A stretch of DNA of 64,000 bases from Pseudomonas putida (GTDB lineage Bacteria; Pseudomonadota; Gammaproteobacteria; Pseudomonadales; Pseudomonadaceae): positions 5,642,001-5,706,000 of the forward strand of contig NZ_CP039371.1 of assembly GCF_005080685.1 (NCBI RefSeq), in the 5' to 3' direction. Positions 18,828-27,571 of this stretch are shown here, in pieces (within the stretch, counting starts at the first letter, position 1; each line of letters begins with the position of its first letter). The notes under the pieces are model-generated. The model was not told the DNA's origin. It made no database searches and saw only the letters and a list, made by a program, of their open reading frames with translations. The translations under genes were made by a program, and so were the position numbers.

Positions 18828-20549
18828 ATGAACAGACCCTACGCATTGCTGCTTGCCTTCGCCCTGCTCCAGGGCTGCCAGAGCCTGGCCCCGCACAAGG
18901 CCGAGCCTCCCGTCGCCGAGGCAGGCAAGGAGGCAGCCGAAAAGCCTGTGGTGTACGGCTCGTTCAAGCAGGACACGCTGTACAGCCTGCTGGTAGCGGA
19001 GCTGGCCGGCCAGCGCAACCGCTTCGACATCGCCCTGGCCAACTACACCGACCAGGCGCAGAAAACCCAGGACCCAGGTGTATCGGAGCGTGCCTACCGC
19101 ATCGCCGAATACCTCGGCGCCGACGAACCGGCCCTGGAAAACGCCCTCGTCTGGGCCCGCAACGACCCACAGAATCTCGACGCCCAGCGTGCCGCCGCCA
19201 TCCAGCTGGCCCGCGCCGGTCGCTACGACGATGCCATGGCCTATATGGAGAAAGTGCTCCAGGGCCAGGGCGACACCCATTTCGATTTCCTTGCCCTGTC
19301 GGCCGCCGAAACCGACCAGAGCACCCGCGACGGCTTGATGCAGAGCTTCGAGCGGTTGCTGGTCAAGTATCCTGACAACAGCCAGCTGGTGTTCGGCAAG
19401 GCGCTGCTGCTGAACCAGGATGGCAAGGCCGAGGAGGCCCTCGACCTGCTCGAGGCGCACCCAGCGCAAAACGGCGAAATCGCTCCGATCCTGCTGCGTG
19501 CGCGCCTGCTCCAGGCCCTCGACCGCGGCCCCGAGGCCCTGCCGCTGCTGCGCGGGGCGATTCGCGACAACCCTGACGACAAGCGCCTGCGCCTGACCTA
19601 CGCGCGCACGCTGGTCGAGCAGGATCGCATCGCCGATGCCAAGGGCGAGTTCCTCAGCCTGGTCCAGCAGTACCCCGAGGACGACGAACTGCGTTACTCG
19701 CTGGCCCTGGTGTGCCTGGAAAACAAGGACTGGGACGAAGCCGAGAGCTACCTGCGCGAGCTGATCGAGCGCGACAGCAACGTCGACGCCGCGCACCTCA
19801 ACCTCGGCCGAATCCAGGAAGAACGCAACGACCCCGAAGGTGCCCTGCGCGAATATGCACTGGTCGGCCCAGGCCCGGACTATTTGCCGGCGCAACTGCG
19901 CCAGGCCGACATCCTCATCGCCAACGGCCGCGGCACCGACGCCTCGCGCCTGCTCGCCGAGGCCCGCGAAGCGCAGCCGGACTACGCCATCCAGCTGTAC
20001 CTGATCGAGTCGGAAAGCTACAGCAACAACAACAAGGACGCCCAGGCCGACCAGGTGCTGCAGCAAGGCATCAAGCGCTTCCCGGACGACCTGAATCTGC
20101 TCTACACCCGCGCCATGCTGGCCGAAAAGCGCAACGACCTGCCGCAAATGGAACAGGACCTGCGCGCCATCATCGCTCGCGAGCCGGAAAACTCCATGGC
20201 CCTCAACGCCCTGGGCTACACCCTGGCCGACCGCACCACCCGCTACGCCGAAGCCAAGGCCCTGATCGAGAAAGCCCACCAGTTGACCCCTGACGACCCG
20301 GCCGTGCTCGACAGCCTGGGCTGGGTCAACTACCGCCTGGGCAACCTGGACGAGGCCGAACGCTACCTGCGCCAGGCATTCGAACGTTTCCCCGACCATG
20401 AAGTGGCTGCCCACCTGGGTGAAGTGCTCTGGGCCAACGGCAAGCGCCGCGAAGCCCGCCAGGTGTGGGCCAAGGCCCTGCAAGCCCAACCCGACAGCAG
20501 CGTCCTGCGCCAGACCCTGCTGCGCCTGACCGGATCAGAGACCCTCTAA
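18828..20549 (+). CDS. lbcA: TPR outer-membrane lipoprotein, LbcA-type partner of protease CtpA
   Basis: A 573-residue lipoprotein: signal MNRPYALLLAFALLQGC with the lipidated Cys at residue 17, then about a dozen tetratricopeptide-like helix pairs. Its position between divergent hemA and lolB is that of P. aeruginosa PA4667, named LbcA, which binds the periplasmic C-terminal protease CtpA and delivers peptidoglycan cross-link hydrolases to it. Function is assigned by position and architecture. lolB follows after 3 bp. Confidence 0.88.
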   Translation: MNRPYALLLAFALLQGCQSLAPHKAEPPVAEAGKEAAEKPVVYGSFKQDTLYSLLVAELAGQRNRFDIALANYTDQAQKTQDPGVSERAYRIAEYLGADEPALENALVWARNDPQNLDAQRAAAIQLARAGRYDDAMAYMEKVLQGQGDTHFDFLALSAAETDQSTRDGLMQSFERLLVKYPDNSQLVFGKALLLNQDGKAEEALDLLEAHPAQNGEIAPILLRARLLQALDRGPEALPLLRGAIRDNPDDKRLRLTYARTLVEQDRIADAKGEFLSLVQQYPEDDELRYSLALVCLENKDWDEAESYLRELIERDSNVDAAHLNLGRIQEERNDPEGALREYALVGPGPDYLPAQLRQADILIANGRGTDASRLLAEAREAQPDYAIQLYLIESESYSNNNKDAQADQVLQQGIKRFPDDLNLLYTRAMLAEKRNDLPQMEQDLRAIIAREPENSMALNALGYTLADRTTRYAEAKALIEKAHQLTPDDPAVLDSLGWVNYRLGNLDEAERYLRQAFERFPDHEVAAHLGEVLWANGKRREARQVWAKALQAQPDSSVLRQTLLRLTGSETL

Positions 20550-20552
20550 ACC

Positions 20553-21170
20553 ATGTTCTTGCGCCATTGCATCACCTTCACCCTGATTGCCCTGCTCGCC
20601 GGCTGTGCCGGCTTCGGTAGCCGCGAAGCCCTCCAGGGCCACGGCGACCCCAAGCAGTGGCAGGCCCATAAGACCCAGCTGAGCAGCCTCGACGGCTGGC
20701 AGATCAACGGCAAGGTCGGCATCCGCGCCCCTCGTGACTCCGGCAGCGGTACGCTGTTCTGGCTGCAGCGCCAGGACTACTACGACATCCGCCTGGCCGG
20801 CCCGTTGGGCCGTGGCGCCGCGCGCCTGACCGGTCGCCCCGGTGGCGTGGTGCTGGAAGTGGCCAACCAGGGTCGTTTCGAAGCCGACAGCCCCGAGGCG
20901 CTGCTGGAAGAGCAACTGGGTTGGCAACTGCCCGTCTCGCACCTGGTCTGGTGGGTGCGCGGCCTGCCCGCCCCGGACACCAAGAGCCAACTGACCCTGG
21001 ACGGCGACAGCCGCTTGGCCAGCCTGAGCCAGGACGGCTGGCAGGTGCAGTACCTGAGCTACACCGAGCAGAACGGCTACTGGCTGCCCGAACGCATGAA
21101 ACTGCATGGCGAGAACCTCGACGTGACCCTGGTGGTCAAGGACTGGCAGCCCCGCCAGCTGGGGCATTGA
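20553..21170 (+). CDS. lolB: Outer-membrane lipoprotein insertion factor LolB
   Basis: A 205-residue lipoprotein ([18 protein letters not shown], Cys18). It receives lipoproteins from LolA and inserts them in the outer membrane. Family blocks include [34 protein letters not shown] and the [13 protein letters not shown] segment. It follows lbcA by 3 bp and precedes ispE by 4 bp. Confidence 0.93.
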   Translation: MFLRHCITFTLIALLAGCAGFGSREALQGHGDPKQWQAHKTQLSSLDGWQINGKVGIRAPRDSGSGTLFWLQRQDYYDIRLAGPLGRGAARLTGRPGGVVLEVANQGRFEADSPEALLEEQLGWQLPVSHLVWWVRGLPAPDTKSQLTLDGDSRLASLSQDGWQVQYLSYTEQNGYWLPERMKLHGENLDVTLVVKDWQPRQLGH

Positions 21171-21174
21171 CCCC

Positions 21175-22035
21175 ATGCATACGCTGACCCTGCCCGCCCC
21201 GGCCAAGCTCAACCTGTGGCTGCACATCATCGGCCGCCGCGCCGATGGCTACCACGATCTGGAAACCGTGTTCCAGTTTCTCGAGCACGGCGACGAACTG
21301 CGATTCGCCCTGCGCGAGGACGGCGTGATCCGTCTGCACACCGAAATCGACGCGGTGCCCCACGACAGCAACCTGATCGTGCGCGCCGCGCGCAAGCTGC
21401 AAGAGCAATCCGGCACGACGCTGGGCGCCGACATCTGGCTGACCAAGGTGCTGCCCATGGGCGGTGGCATCGGCGGCGGCAGCTCGGATGCCGCCACCAC
21501 CCTGCTTGGCCTGGCGCACCTGTGGCAGCTCGACTGGGACGAAGACCGCCTGGCTGCCCTGGGCCTGACCCTGGGTGCCGACGTGCCGGTCTTCGTGCGC
21601 GGCCATGCGGCGTTCGCCCAGGGCGTCGGCGAGCAACTGACACCAGTCGATCCGGAGGAACCCTGGTATGTCGTGCTGGTGCCGCAAGTGTCTGTCAGCA
21701 CTGTAGAAATTTTTTCACATCCGCAGTTGACACGTGATTCCCTCCCCCTTAAGATGCGCCCCGTTCCCGAGGGAAACAGTCGAAATGACTGCCAACCGGT
21801 GGTAGAGCAGAGTTATCCGGAAGTTCGCAATGCGCTGAATTCACTGGGTAAATTCACAAATGCTCGATTGACCGGCACTGGAAGTTGCGTGTTTGGGGCC
21901 TTCCCAAGCAAAGCCGAAGCTGATAAAGTTCTGGCCCTTCTTTCAGCGACCCAAGCAGGGTTTGTGGCGAAAGGAAGCAATATTTCGATGTTGCATCGCA
22001 AGCTGCAAAGTCTGATCAAGAAGTCGAGCTCATAA
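21175..22035 (+). CDS. ispE: 4-diphosphocytidyl-2-C-methyl-D-erythritol kinase
   Basis: A 286-residue GHMP kinase of the MEP isoprenoid pathway. It shows the N-terminal [23 protein letters not shown] motif in two parts and the ATP-binding glycine loop [18 protein letters not shown] near residues 98-115. The last third (from about 21700) is visibly lower in GC than the rest and contains a consensus promoter (21727-21755). tRNA-Gln begins 20 bp after the stop. Confidence 0.94.
   Translation: MHTLTLPAPAKLNLWLHIIGRRADGYHDLETVFQFLEHGDELRFALREDGVIRLHTEIDAVPHDSNLIVRAARKLQEQSGTTLGADIWLTKVLPMGGGIGGGSSDAATTLLGLAHLWQLDWDEDRLAALGLTLGADVPVFVRGHAAFAQGVGEQLTPVDPEEPWYVVLVPQVSVSTVEIFSHPQLTRDSLPLKMRPVPEGNSRNDCQPVVEQSYPEVRNALNSLGKFTNARLTGTGSCVFGAFPSKAEADKVLALLSATQAGFVAKGSNISMLHRKLQSLIKKSSS
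21727..21755 (+). promoter_or_regulatory. Intragenic sigma-70 promoter inside ispE
   Basis: TTGACA (21727-21732), a 17-bp spacer, then TAAGAT (21750-21755): a perfect -35 with a near-consensus -10, on the coding strand. It would drive tRNA-Gln and prs independently of the lbcA-lolB-ispE operon, with a leader of about 290 bases. Confidence 0.65.
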
Positions 22036-22055
22036 GAGTTCGCAGCAACAGATAC

Positions 22056-22130
22056 AGGGGCGTCGCCAAGCGGTAAGGCAGCAGGTTTTGATCCTGCCAT
22101 GCGTTGGTTCGAATCCAGCCGCCCCTGCCA
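22056..22130 (+). tRNA. tRNA-Gln (anticodon TTG)
   Basis: 75 bases with encoded CCA. The acceptor stem AGGGGCG pairs perfectly with CGCCCCT, and the anticodon stem GCAGG/CCTGC encloses loop TTTTGAT with anticodon TTG at 22088-22090. The T-arm contains GGTTCGAATCC. It lies between ispE and prs, as in other pseudomonads. Confidence 0.96.
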
Positions 22131-22178
22131 TTTTCCTTATACTCATCCAGGTATACCCTCAGCCTTCAGGTACTGCGC

Positions 22179-23120
22179 GTGTCCAAGATGATGGTCTTTA
22201 CGGGGAACGCTAACCCCGATCTGGCTCGGCGTGTCGTACGTCAGCTGCATATCCCACTCGGTGACGTCTCTGTCGGTAAATTCTCCGACGGTGAGATCAG
22301 CACTGAGATCAATGAAAACGTTCGCGGTAAAGACGTCTTCATTATTCAGCCGACCTGCGCCCCGACCAACGATAACCTGATGGAACTGGTAGTGATGGCC
22401 GACGCCTTCCGCCGCTCCTCAGCCTCCCGAATCACCGCCGTGATTCCTTACTTCGGATACGCCCGCCAGGACCGCCGTCCGCGTTCGGCACGTGTAGCCA
22501 TCAGCGCCAAAGTCGTCGCTGACATGCTCACTGTCGTGGGTATCGACCGTGTACTCACCGTCGACCTGCACGCTGACCAGATCCAAGGCTTCTTCGATAT
22601 CCCCGTCGACAACATCTACGGCTCGCCCGTACTGGTCGACGACATCGAAGACCAGCGTTTCGAGAACCTGATGATCGTCTCCCCGGACATCGGTGGTGTC
22701 GTGCGCGCACGTGCCGTCGCCAAGTCCCTGGGTGTCGATCTGGGTATCATCGACAAACGCCGTGAAAAGGCCAACCACTCCGAAGTGATGCACATCATCG
22801 GCGACGTCGAAGGACGCACCTGCATCCTGGTAGACGACATGGTCGACACCGCCGGCACCCTGTGCCATGCGGCCAAAGCCCTGAAAGAACACGGCGCTGC
22901 GAAGGTTTACGCCTACTGCACGCACCCTGTCCTGTCGGGCCGCGCGATCGAGAACATCGAGAAGTCGGTACTGGACGAGCTGGTGGTGACCAACACCGTT
23001 CCGCTGTCCGCCGCTGCTCAAGCCTGTGACCGTATCCGTCAGCTGGATATCGCACCGGTTGTCGCTGAAGCGGTTCGCCGCATCAGCAACGAAGAATCGA
23101 TCAGCGCGATGTTCCGCTAA
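22179..23120 (+). CDS. prs: Ribose-phosphate pyrophosphokinase (PRPP synthetase)
   Basis: A 313-residue enzyme making PRPP from ribose-5-phosphate and ATP. The GTG start at 22179 gives the standard [19 protein letters not shown]-terminus and the usual length. The metal/PRPP motif is [14 protein letters not shown], and the flexible-loop region is [13 protein letters not shown]. Just after the stop, a strong terminator separates it from rplY. The PRPP it makes is the substrate of Upp and Hpt. Confidence 0.96.
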   Translation: MSKMMVFTGNANPDLARRVVRQLHIPLGDVSVGKFSDGEISTEINENVRGKDVFIIQPTCAPTNDNLMELVVMADAFRRSSASRITAVIPYFGYARQDRRPRSARVAISAKVVADMLTVVGIDRVLTVDLHADQIQGFFDIPVDNIYGSPVLVDDIEDQRFENLMIVSPDIGGVVRARAVAKSLGVDLGIIDKRREKANHSEVMHIIGDVEGRTCILVDDMVDTAGTLCHAAKALKEHGAAKVYAYCTHPVLSGRAIENIEKSVLDELVVTNTVPLSAAAQACDRIRQLDIAPVVAEAVRRISNEESISAMFR

Positions 23121-23144
23121 GCGGAACACGTGTTGATGTGAAGC

Positions 23145-23180
23145 GCCCCGCCCCAGCATGTGTTGGGGCGGGGCTTTTTT
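23145..23180 (+). terminator. Rho-independent terminator after prs
   Basis: An 11-bp perfect GC-rich stem, GCCCCGCCCCA (23145-23155) and TGGGGCGGGGC (23164-23174), followed by six T. It lies 58 bp upstream of the rplY start. Confidence 0.9.
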
Positions 23181-23238
23181 GCCATCCCCGTTGGCGCTGG
23201 TCGCAAACGCCCTCGGGGGGCTATTTTGGAGAAACAAA

Positions 23239-23838
23239 ATGACTGATTTCACCCTGAACGCCCAAGCGCGTACTGACCTGGGGAAAGGTGCGAGCCGCCG
23301 CCTGCGTCACTCCGCTCACATCCCAGCCGTTGTCTACGGTGGTAACAAGGACGCTCAGTCCCTGACCATCCTGGCCAAGGACATCACCAAGCTGTTCGAA
23401 GACGAAGCTGCCTTCAGCCACGTTCTGCAGCTGAACGTCGACGGCACCAAGCAAGACGTCGTGGTCAAGGCTCTGCAGCGCCACCCAGCCAAAGGCTTCA
23501 TCATGCACGCCGACTTCGTTCGCGTCGTCGCTGGCCAGAAGCTGACCGCCAAGGTACCGGTTCACTTCATCAACGAAGAAGCCCCGGTCAAGAAAGGCGG
23601 CGAGATCTCCCACGTCGAGTCCGAGATCGAAGTTTCCTGCGAAGCCAAAGACCTGCCAGAGTTCATCGAAGTCGACCTGGCCAAGGCTGAAATCGGCACC
23701 ATCATCCACCTGTCGGACCTGAAAGCTCCGAAAGGCGTAGAGTTCGTCGCTCTGGCCCACGGTGATGACAAAGCTGTTGCCAACGTTCACGCTCCGCGCG
23801 TTGCCGCCGAAGCTGCTGACGAAGGCGCTGCCGAGTAA
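23239..23838 (+). CDS. rplY: 50S ribosomal protein L25 (CTC long form)
   Basis: A 199-residue protein with the 5S-rRNA-binding L25 domain at the N-terminus ([23 protein letters not shown]) and the TL5/CTC C-terminal beta domain, ending in an Ala/Glu-rich tail. The start has GGAGA 8 bp upstream. No convincing promoter was found in the 58 bp after the prs terminator, so expression may depend on readthrough or an unseen start. pth follows about 80 bp later. Confidence 0.95.
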   Translation: MTDFTLNAQARTDLGKGASRRLRHSAHIPAVVYGGNKDAQSLTILAKDITKLFEDEAAFSHVLQLNVDGTKQDVVVKALQRHPAKGFIMHADFVRVVAGQKLTAKVPVHFINEEAPVKKGGEISHVESEIEVSCEAKDLPEFIEVDLAKAEIGTIIHLSDLKAPKGVEFVALAHGDDKAVANVHAPRVAAEAADEGAAE

Positions 23839-23919
23839 TCCACTCGCGCGCCGGTGTTGATCGGGTTACAGTGCGCCCCGCGCCCTGTAACCCACCAACT
23901 CCAAGGAAGAGCCCCTGAC

Positions 23920-24504
23920 GTGACCGCCATCCAGTTGATCGTCGGCCTGGGTAACCCCGGCCCCGAATACGAACAGACCCGGCATAACGCAGGGGCTCTT
24001 TTCGTAGAACGCATTGCCAGCGCCCAGCGCGTTTCGCTGACCGCTGACAAAAAATATTTTGGCCTGACGGCTAAGTTCAGCCATCAGGGCAACGATGTTC
24101 GCCTGCTGATCCCCACCACCTACATGAACCGCAGCGGCCAGTCCGTGGCGGCATTGGCCAACTTCTTCCGCATCAAGCCGGAAGCGATCCTGGTGGCGCA
24201 CGACGAACTCGACCTGCCTCCGGGCGTTGCCAAGCTCAAGCGCGGCGGCGGCCATGGGGGGCACAACGGCCTGCGCGACATCATCGCGCAGCTCGGCAAC
24301 CAGAACGACTTTTACCGCCTGCGGCTTGGCATCGGCCACCCGGGTGACGCCAAACTGGTCTCCAACTTCGTCCTGGGCCGCGCGCCGCGCGCCGAGCAGG
24401 AGAAGCTCGACGCCAGCATCGATTTTGCCCTCGGCGTGCTGCCGGAAGTGCTGGCCGGCGACTTCGCCAAGGCCATGCGCGAGCTGCACGGCCAGAAGGC
24501 CTGA
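23920..24504 (+). CDS. pth: Peptidyl-tRNA hydrolase
   Basis: A 194-residue enzyme recycling peptidyl-tRNAs released by ribosomes. The GTG start at 23920 with AAGGAAGAG upstream gives [17 protein letters not shown], the conserved N-terminus; the catalytic His is in QTRHNAG, and the family motifs [10 protein letters not shown] and [13 protein letters not shown] are present. ychF follows by 22 bp. Confidence 0.95.
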   Translation: MTAIQLIVGLGNPGPEYEQTRHNAGALFVERIASAQRVSLTADKKYFGLTAKFSHQGNDVRLLIPTTYMNRSGQSVAALANFFRIKPEAILVAHDELDLPPGVAKLKRGGGHGGHNGLRDIIAQLGNQNDFYRLRLGIGHPGDAKLVSNFVLGRAPRAEQEKLDASIDFALGVLPEVLAGDFAKAMRELHGQKA

Positions 24505-24526
24505 TTTCCTAGAGAGGGGAATACCC

Positions 24527-25627
24527 ATGGGTTTCAATTGCGGCATCGTCGGCCTGCCCAACGTCGGCAAGTCCACCCTGTTCAACGCCCTGACCAAGTC
24601 TGGCATCGCGGCGGAGAACTTCCCCTTCTGCACCATCGAGCCGAACAGCGGCATCGTGCCGATGCCCGATGCGCGCCTGGCAGCGCTGGCGGAAATCGTC
24701 AAGCCAAACCGCATCCTGCCGACCACCATGGAGTTCGTCGACATCGCAGGCCTGGTGGCCGGTGCCTCCAAAGGTGAAGGCCTGGGCAACAAGTTCCTCG
24801 CCAACATCCGCGAGACCGACGCCATTGCCCACGTGGTGCGCTGCTTCGAAGACGAGAACGTGATTCACGTTTCCAACAGCGTCGACCCCAAGCGTGACAT
24901 CGAGATCATCGACCTCGAGCTGATCTTCGCCGACCTCGACAGCTGCGAGAAGCAGCTGCAGAAGGTCGCCCGCAACGCCAAGGGCGGCGACAAGGAAGCC
25001 CTGGCGCAAAAGGCCATCCTCGAACAGCTGATCCCGCACTTCACCGAAGGCAAGCCTGCGCGCAGCCTGATGAAGAACATGAGCGCCGAAGACAAGGCGG
25101 TCATCCGCGGCTTCCACCTGTTGACCAGCAAGCCGGTGATGTACATCGCCAACGTTGCCGAAGACGGCTTCGACAACAACCCGCACCTGGACGTGGTCAA
25201 GGCCATCGCCGAGGAAGAAGGCGCGGTGGTTGTGCCGGTGTGCAACAAGATCGAAGCCGAAATCGCCGAGCTGGACGACGGCGAGGAGAAGGACATGTTC
25301 CTCGAGGCCCTGGGCCTGGAAGAGCCTGGTCTGAACCGCGTGATCCGCGCCGGTTACGAGCTGCTCAACCTGCAGACCTACTTCACCGCCGGCGTGCAGG
25401 AAGTGCGCGCCTGGACCGTACGCATCGGTGCAACCGCGCCGCAGGCGGCGGGTGTTATCCACACCGATTTCGAAAAAGGCTTCATCCGCGCCGAAGTGGT
25501 GGCCTATGACGACTTCATCCAGTTCAAGGGTGAAAGCGGTGCCAAGGAAGCCGGTAAGTGGCGCCTGGAAGGCAAGGACTACATCGTCAAGGACGGTGAC
25601 GTGATGCACTTCCGCTTTAACGTCTGA
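24527..25627 (+). CDS. ychF: Redox/stress-linked ATPase YchF (OLA1 family)
   Basis: A 366-residue Obg-related P-loop protein that prefers ATP. It carries G1 GLPNVGKS (residues 9-16), G3 DIAG, a NVAE in place of the GTP-specific NKxD, and a C-terminal TGS domain ending [13 protein letters not shown]. It binds ribosomes and is linked to oxidative stress responses in E. coli. It ends the lbcA block; a terminator follows. Confidence 0.95.
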   Translation: MGFNCGIVGLPNVGKSTLFNALTKSGIAAENFPFCTIEPNSGIVPMPDARLAALAEIVKPNRILPTTMEFVDIAGLVAGASKGEGLGNKFLANIRETDAIAHVVRCFEDENVIHVSNSVDPKRDIEIIDLELIFADLDSCEKQLQKVARNAKGGDKEALAQKAILEQLIPHFTEGKPARSLMKNMSAEDKAVIRGFHLLTSKPVMYIANVAEDGFDNNPHLDVVKAIAEEEGAVVVPVCNKIEAEIAELDDGEEKDMFLEALGLEEPGLNRVIRAGYELLNLQTYFTAGVQEVRAWTVRIGATAPQAAGVIHTDFEKGFIRAEVVAYDDFIQFKGESGAKEAGKWRLEGKDYIVKDGDVMHFRFNV

Positions 25628-25664
25628 TGGGTGCCGTGGAAGTCCAAGGTGCTTGAAAGACTGC

Positions 25665-25700
25665 AAAACCCCCGTGATCGCCAGGCGATACGGGGGTTTT
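25665..25700 (+). terminator. Rho-independent terminator after ychF
   Basis: AAAACCCCCGT and ACGGGGGTTTT form an 11-bp perfect stem with a 14-base loop. The A-stretch and T-stretch make it effective in both directions. Confidence 0.9.
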
Positions 25701-25789
25701 GTGTTTTTGGGCCAGAAGAAGGACGTGAGGGGCGTTCTTGTCGCGAAAGGACATGGCTGGCCCATCAAATGTAAAACCGCCCTTCGAAC

Positions 25790-25819
25790 TTGCCCCATTC
25801 GCCCCCCCCTCCCTAGAAT
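25790..25819 (+). promoter_or_regulatory. Candidate sigma-70 promoter for the accessory insert
   Basis: TTGCCC (25790-25795), an 18-bp spacer, then TAGAAT (25814-25819), 26 bp upstream of the ATG at 25846. Confidence 0.4.
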
Positions 25820-25845
25820 CCACCTTCATTGAAAAAGGACGAACA

Positions 25846-26952
25846 ATGTCACTCAGGGTTCTGGTAGTCGGCGGCTACGGCAATTTTGGCTCGATCATCT
25901 GCCGGCACCTGGCCGGGGTCGGCAGTATCGATGTAATCGCCACGGGGCGCGACCGCACACGCCTTGATGCCCTGGCCCGGCAACTGCCGCTGCAAACGTT
26001 ATGCACAGACGCCCAAGGCCCGGGCTTCACCGACATCTTGCAAGAACAACGCGTGGACCTGCTGATTCACACCGGCGGGCCTTTTCAGGGCCAGCCTTAC
26101 CGGGTTGCCGAACATTGCATCGCTGCAGGTGTGAATTACTGCGACCTTGCCGACTGCCGCACCTTCGTCAACGGTATCAATGTGCTCGACCAAGCAGCCA
26201 AAGCGGCCGGCGTGGCAGTGCTGAGTGGTTGCAGTTCGGTGCCCAGTCTCGCGGCTGCGCTACTCGACGAAAACCGCGCGCCCTTCAAACGCATTGACCG
26301 TATCGAACACGGCATCTCGTCTTCGGCAAAAATGCCTGGCCTGGCAACCGTGGAAGGCGTACTCGCCTATGCCGGTAAACCGATCCTGCAACGGCGCAAT
26401 GGCAAGCCATACGCAGTGGCCGGCTGGCTCGGTTTGCAACGGCGCAACCTGCCGGGCCTGGGCTGGCGCTGGCTGGCCAATGTCGATGTGCCGGACATGG
26501 ACCTGTTCGGCGAACGCTACGGCGCCACCGACCTGGTGTTCAAGGCGGGCCCAGGCCTGATGCCCGGTGCCCTGGCGAATGCGGCCCTGGCTTGGGCACG
26601 CCGCGCCGGTCTGATCGGCGACCCAACGCCCTGGGCCAAACGCTTGCACCGCCTGGGCAGCGCCTGCGAGCGTTTTGGTGACGGCCTCAGCGCGCTGTAC
26701 ATCGAGGTCCGCGGTGTCGACCACAGCGACCAGCCACGGTACTTGAACATCCAGCTCACCGCCCGCCGCAACAAGGGCCCGGAAATCCCGAGCTGTGCCT
26801 CGGTAGCCCTGGCCCTGAAGATGATGAACGGCTATCGCCCGGTTGCCGGGGCTCGCCCCTGCGTGGGGGAGATCAACGTGGACGAGTACCTGGCCGCGAT
26901 CGATTCGCCACAGGACATACATCTGGACGTACGTCATCAGGGCCAGCCGTGA
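25846..26952 (+). CDS. Saccharopine-dehydrogenase-like NAD(P)-binding protein
   Basis: A 368-residue protein with an N-terminal Rossmann motif VVGGYGNFGSIICRHL (residues 6-21), the Sacchrp_dh_NADP fold, and THTGGPF-like substrate-loop region LIHTGGPFQGQ. AAAGGAC precedes the ATG. Many members of this family are not lysine-pathway enzymes, so the reaction is unknown. It overlaps the DUF2269 gene by four bases (GTGA), which implies a functional pair. Confidence 0.8.
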   Translation: MSLRVLVVGGYGNFGSIICRHLAGVGSIDVIATGRDRTRLDALARQLPLQTLCTDAQGPGFTDILQEQRVDLLIHTGGPFQGQPYRVAEHCIAAGVNYCDLADCRTFVNGINVLDQAAKAAGVAVLSGCSSVPSLAAALLDENRAPFKRIDRIEHGISSSAKMPGLATVEGVLAYAGKPILQRRNGKPYAVAGWLGLQRRNLPGLGWRWLANVDVPDMDLFGERYGATDLVFKAGPGLMPGALANAALAWARRAGLIGDPTPWAKRLHRLGSACERFGDGLSALYIEVRGVDHSDQPRYLNIQLTARRNKGPEIPSCASVALALKMMNGYRPVAGARPCVGEINVDEYLAAIDSPQDIHLDVRHQGQP

Positions 26953-27418
26953 GTTATATCTACCTCAAATACATGCATGTCATCGCGGCAGTGTTCCTGT
27001 TTGGCTTTGGCATGGGCTCGTACCTGTACCTGATCGCAGCCCAAGGTACCCGCAACCCGACGGTGATTGCCCAGGTGGCCAGGCAAGTAGTGCGCTTCGA
27101 CACCTGGATCACCACCCCGGCCGGCGTGCTGCAACTGGCCAGCGGCCTGGGCATGCTGCACTTGACCGGCATGCCACCTACCCTGCCCTGGCTACGTGAT
27201 CACTCATCGTTTTCTTCGCCGTCGGCCTGTTATGGCTACCGGTGCTGGTGCTGCAAAAACGCATGCAGCATCTTGCCGAGCGAGCCGCCGCCAACGGCAT
27301 GCCACTGCCTGCGGACTGGAACAGGCTTTACCGCCCCTGGCTGTGGATGGGGGTGGCAGGTTTTGCCGGGATGTTCGTGATCGTGTGGCTGATGGTGTCC
27401 AAGCAAGGGCTGGTTTGA
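26949..27418 (+). pseudogene. DUF2269 membrane protein, apparent frameshift
   Basis: A GTG start overlaps the upstream stop. The first frame gives MSYIYLKYMHVIAAVFLFGFGMG and a second membrane helix up to PWLRD. From about 27200 the continuation SLIVFFAVGLLWLPVLVLQKRM and the final helix are in another frame ending at 27418. One missing base, for example a T making GATTCACTC from GATCACTC near 27200, restores a four-helix protein of about 156 residues typical of the family. The role is unknown. Confidence 0.78.
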
Positions 27419-27487
27419 CGCTGCGCTACGAATGCCCAGCCTCCACTCATCCGTGAAGAAGCATTTTTCGCCATCCCTGCAAAACAA

Positions 27488-27508
27488 AATGAGGTGTTTC
27501 TCATTCTC
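27488..27508 (+). promoter_or_regulatory. Candidate Fur box of the TonB receptor
   Basis: AATGAG (27488-27493), GTGTTT, CTCATT (27500-27505), then CTC: a perfect dyad with the repeated hexamer look of Fur sites, 64 bp upstream of the receptor start. Confidence 0.55.
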
Positions 27509-27571
27509 GTTCGGCCTCTAGGAAAGCCGGAATACAGGCCAATCTGCCGATCCCTTCCACGGAGCGAGAAT

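Noticed and set aside
18729..20489. A 586-codon open frame antisense to lbcA
   Set aside because: Sense strand encodes a complete TPR lipoprotein; the antisense product has low-complexity Val/Leu/Gln composition.
23111..23128. Palindrome GTTCCGCTAAGCGGAAC over the prs stop codon
   Set aside because: Short, in coding context, and superseded by the stronger terminator 17 bp later.
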